Position numbers and translations under genes: made by a program
The notes under the pieces: generated by a model
What the model was told of the DNA's origin: nothing
Database searches by the model: none
Seen by the model: the letters and a program-made list of their open reading frames with translations, nothing else
Part shown: positions 23,822 to 25,716 of the stretch, one piece after another
Numbering within the stretch: position 1 is the first letter of the stretch
Layout of the letters: each line of letters starts with the position of its first letter
NCBI GenBank assembly: GCA_003151275.1
Contig: PLXC01000107.1
Span: 1 to 25,716 of the forward strand
Reading direction: 5' to 3'
Origin: Candidatus Melainabacteria bacterium
Lineage (GTDB): Bacteria > Cyanobacteriota > Vampirovibrionia > Obscuribacterales > Obscuribacteraceae
DNA length: 25,716 nt

Positions 23822-24769
23822 CTATCGAGGCACTGGAATCTGTTTGAGCAGATTGCCGATCACCTGTGAAAGTGTCACTCCGTCAAGTTCCGACTCCGCC
23901 GTTAGGATCAAGCGATGTCGCAAAACCGGTTCGGCGACAAACTTGATGTTGTCGGGAGTAACAAAATCTTTTCCTTCAATCGCGGCGTGAGCCTTTGCAG
24001 CCGCCAGCCAACTTAGAGCAGAGCGTGGGCTAGCACCGAGTTGCAAGTCTGAGAGGCCGCGCGATTTCTGCACCAAATCGACAAGATAACCGAGTATGGT
24101 GTCATCAACTCTTATCGACTCAAGCTGCGTTCGACACTCCAATATTTCCTCAGCGGTGGTGACCGGAGCAAGAGAAATGGCATGTTTCTTGTATGCTCCG
24201 CCTTGCCACTTAGTCAACATCAGGCGCTCGGCTTCTGCACCAGGATAGCCGATCAAGATCTTGAGCATGAACCGATCCAGCTGCGCTTCTGGTAAGGGGT
24301 AAGTACCTTCGAATTCAACTGGGTTTTGAGTGGCCACGACCATAAATAGGTCGGGCAATTTTTCGGTTCTGCCGTCGAGAGTAACTTGTCGCTCTTCCAT
24401 CGCTTCGAGGAGCGCTGATTGAGTTTTTGGCGGCGTGCGATTGATTTCATCGGCCAGCAATAAACTTGTGAAAATCGGACCTCGTTTCATGGTGAAAGTC
24501 TTTGTCGTCAGATCGTAAATGCTAGTGCCTAAAATGTCTGATGGCAGCATATCCGGCGTCAGCTGCACTCTGCCAAAGTCTGTTCCGACGAGGCTTGCTA
24601 GCGTTTTGACAAGCAATGTTTTTGCGGTGCCCGGCACACCTTCAAGCAAGACGTGCCCCTCCGCTAACAGTGCGATCAGCAATTGATCTATGACAATTTC
24701 CTGTCCGACAATCACCTCACTCAGGCTCTTGCGCAGGCGTTGAAAGACCGGAGAAATTTTTTCACTCAT
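23822..24769 (-). CDS. MoxR-family AAA+ ATPase
   Basis: A 315-residue ATPase that probably acts as a chaperone for assembly or activation of a partner VWA/DUF58 protein. The Walker A motif is EGVPGTAKT (43-51, Lys50), Walker B is LLLADE (103-108), and sensor 1 is ATQNP with Asn149. LPEAQLDRF carries the conserved arginine near 166. The rest is the MoxR lid (LVQKSRGLSDLQLGASPRS, RALSWLAAAKAHA). ATG 24769 lies 9 bases after the DUF4350 gene's stop. Length and motifs are standard for the family. Confidence 0.96.
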   Translation of the reverse strand: MSEKISPVFQRLRKSLSEVIVGQEIVIDQLLIALLAEGHVLLEGVPGTAKTLLVKTLASLVGTDFGRVQLTPDMLPSDILGTSIYDLTTKTFTMKRGPIFTSLLLADEINRTPPKTQSALLEAMEERQVTLDGRTEKLPDLFMVVATQNPVEFEGTYPLPEAQLDRFMLKILIGYPGAEAERLMLTKWQGGAYKKHAISLAPVTTAEEILECRTQLESIRVDDTILGYLVDLVQKSRGLSDLQLGASPRSALSWLAAAKAHAAIEGKDFVTPDNIKFVAEPVLRHRLILTAESELDGVTLSQVIGNLLKQIPVPR

Positions 24770-24778
24770 GTCAGCCGT

Positions 24779-25716
24779 TTAGCCTTTTATGTGAGGGGTT
24801 ACAAATTGGTCATTGAGCTGCTCAGTAATTTTATCGCAGCTGAGAATCATTGCCTTGAATTGACTGTCGGAAATAACTTTCTGCTCGAGAGCCTGATCAA
24901 AATCTTGTAAGAATTTCGGTACGGTCTCCTGTAAATTGGCGAATTTAGCCGGATTCGATTCGAGACGTAGATTCCAAGCTTCGACAATTTTGCTGGTCGG
25001 CTCGTGCGGGGAAATCGACAACATTTTGCACAGCCGGTTGCGAAGAGTTTGCCCCGTAATCTCGTAAATCGCGCTGTTTGCTTTCGCGCGCCGATATGCG
25101 TTTGATAAGCCGTTGATAAATTCAAGATTGGAAATCTTGCGCAGATCTATGGCTACTGAAGTTGCTCCAAATCGCTTTGATGAGCTGTAAACGCCAACCG
25201 CCAGAAGCAGCATCACTTGCAGGAAAACAGCACCCCAGGGGCTTCTGCCGAGAACAACAAAGACATTTCCGCTTTCACTGAATCCATGACATCGTTCGTC
25301 AAACATAATGTCACCAGTAGCGGTGCTCATCCAGTTGACCAGAAACTGAAAATTGGCCCAATTGTTACGTTCGGAAAGTCTTCTGTTGGCGCACAAGTTG
25401 GGAGCCGTGCCGATGAGGATTCGGCCTTTGCCATATTTTAGTTCGCTAAAGATGGCCTTATCGTTAAAGGACACGACTGGCTGTCCACCTGTGACCACGG
25501 TGTCAGTGGTCAAAGTGAGCCCCGGCACATGAGCGAACACGGCTTTCGTGGTGTCAACAGGCACGGCTTCGTCCCGAAGCTCGGTGCTGTCGGCAATGTC
25601 CAGACTGAGTTTTTCGAGCAAGCGTCTGGTCATTTTGAAAGAGAACTGATCGAGATAGATCAGGTCATTGCCGGCGTGAACCCAATTGAGGATTTGCTCG
25701 GCTTCGAACTCCGCCG
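24779..25716 (-). CDS. DUF4350-type membrane protein (5' end outside window)
   Basis: The frame stays open past the first Met codon (25633) to the window edge, and the upstream codons read like protein (AEQILNWVHAGNDLIYLDQF), so the gene is cut at its 5' end. The visible 312 residues hold a glutamine-amidotransferase-like beta/alpha region (KAIFSELKYGKGRILIGTAPN), one membrane helix (about 150 residues after the first Met: GAVFLQVMLLLAVGVYSS) and a helical C-terminal part. Gene order DUF4350-MoxR-DUF58 with 9- and 12-base gaps is a known conserved arrangement, and the spacing here implies one operon. The biochemical role is not known. Confidence 0.88.
   Translation of the reverse strand, partial: AEFEAEQILNWVHAGNDLIYLDQFSFKMTRRLLEKLSLDIADSTELRDEAVPVDTTKAVFAHVPGLTLTTDTVVTGGQPVVSFNDKAIFSELKYGKGRILIGTAPNLCANRRLSERNNWANFQFLVNWMSTATGDIMFDERCHGFSESGNVFVVLGRSPWGAVFLQVMLLLAVGVYSSSKRFGATSVAIDLRKISNLEFINGLSNAYRRAKANSAIYEITGQTLRNRLCKMLSISPHEPTSKIVEAWNLRLESNPAKFANLQETVPKFLQDFDQALEQKVISDSQFKAMILSCDKITEQLNDQFVTPHIKG

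Noticed and set aside
1..25716. CRISPR arrays, tRNA/rRNA genes, insertion sequences, integrases
   Set aside because: No regularly spaced repeats, no cloverleaf candidate in the intergenic gaps, and no transposase or integrase motifs in any plausible frame.

Overview
The window is a chromosomal stretch of a bacterium with roughly balanced base composition. It has no tRNA, rRNA, CRISPR array, integrase or transposase that I can see. A class II (metal-type) KdsA implies a KDO-containing, Gram-negative style envelope. Many exported TPR and protease-like proteins, a GH57 branching enzyme and Rhs/YD-like giant proteins fit an environmental lineage with a complex envelope. My best guess is a non-photosynthetic relative of Cyanobacteria (Vampirovibrionia/Obscuribacterales type), but this is inference from gene content only.

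Region 1 (1-5705) is an accessory-looking block on the plus strand. It holds the end of an unrecognised helical protein and two large proteins whose C-termini carry clear papain-like (clan CA, C1-type) catalytic motifs. Between those two lies a short fossil of the 3' end of a pyruvate kinase gene. It is nearly identical to the 3' end of the intact pyk that starts right after the second protease gene. The 1029-residue protein is therefore bracketed by direct repeats of a pyk tail, which is the most striking structure in the window.

Region 2 (5716-8925, minus) is central carbon metabolism: a GH57 alpha-glucan branching enzyme followed by pyruvate kinase. Region 3 (9083-13615) has a small winged-helix-like protein, a perfect 20-bp palindrome and a DUF167 protein on the minus strand. 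It continues with a plus-strand run: kdsA, a secreted protein with two retropepsin-like domains plus TPRs, and a translationally coupled membrane-anchored TPR protein.

Region 4 (13625-18421) has an exported tyrosine/dual-specificity phosphatase, then an ECF sigma factor, a zinc-binding anti-sigma factor and an exported Gly-rich protein with an LTxxQ (Spy/CpxP/CnrX-like) domain. These three look like one envelope-stress signalling unit. A secreted Lys/Pro-rich TPR protein converges on it. Region 5 (18629-22462) carries an orphan PxpA (LamB/YcsF) protein, a small HExxH putative metalloprotease possibly coupled to an 84-codon ORF, and a GAF-PAS-GAF-LuxR regulator. Region 6 (22469-25716, minus) is the DUF4350-MoxR-DUF58 operon, cut by the right edge.
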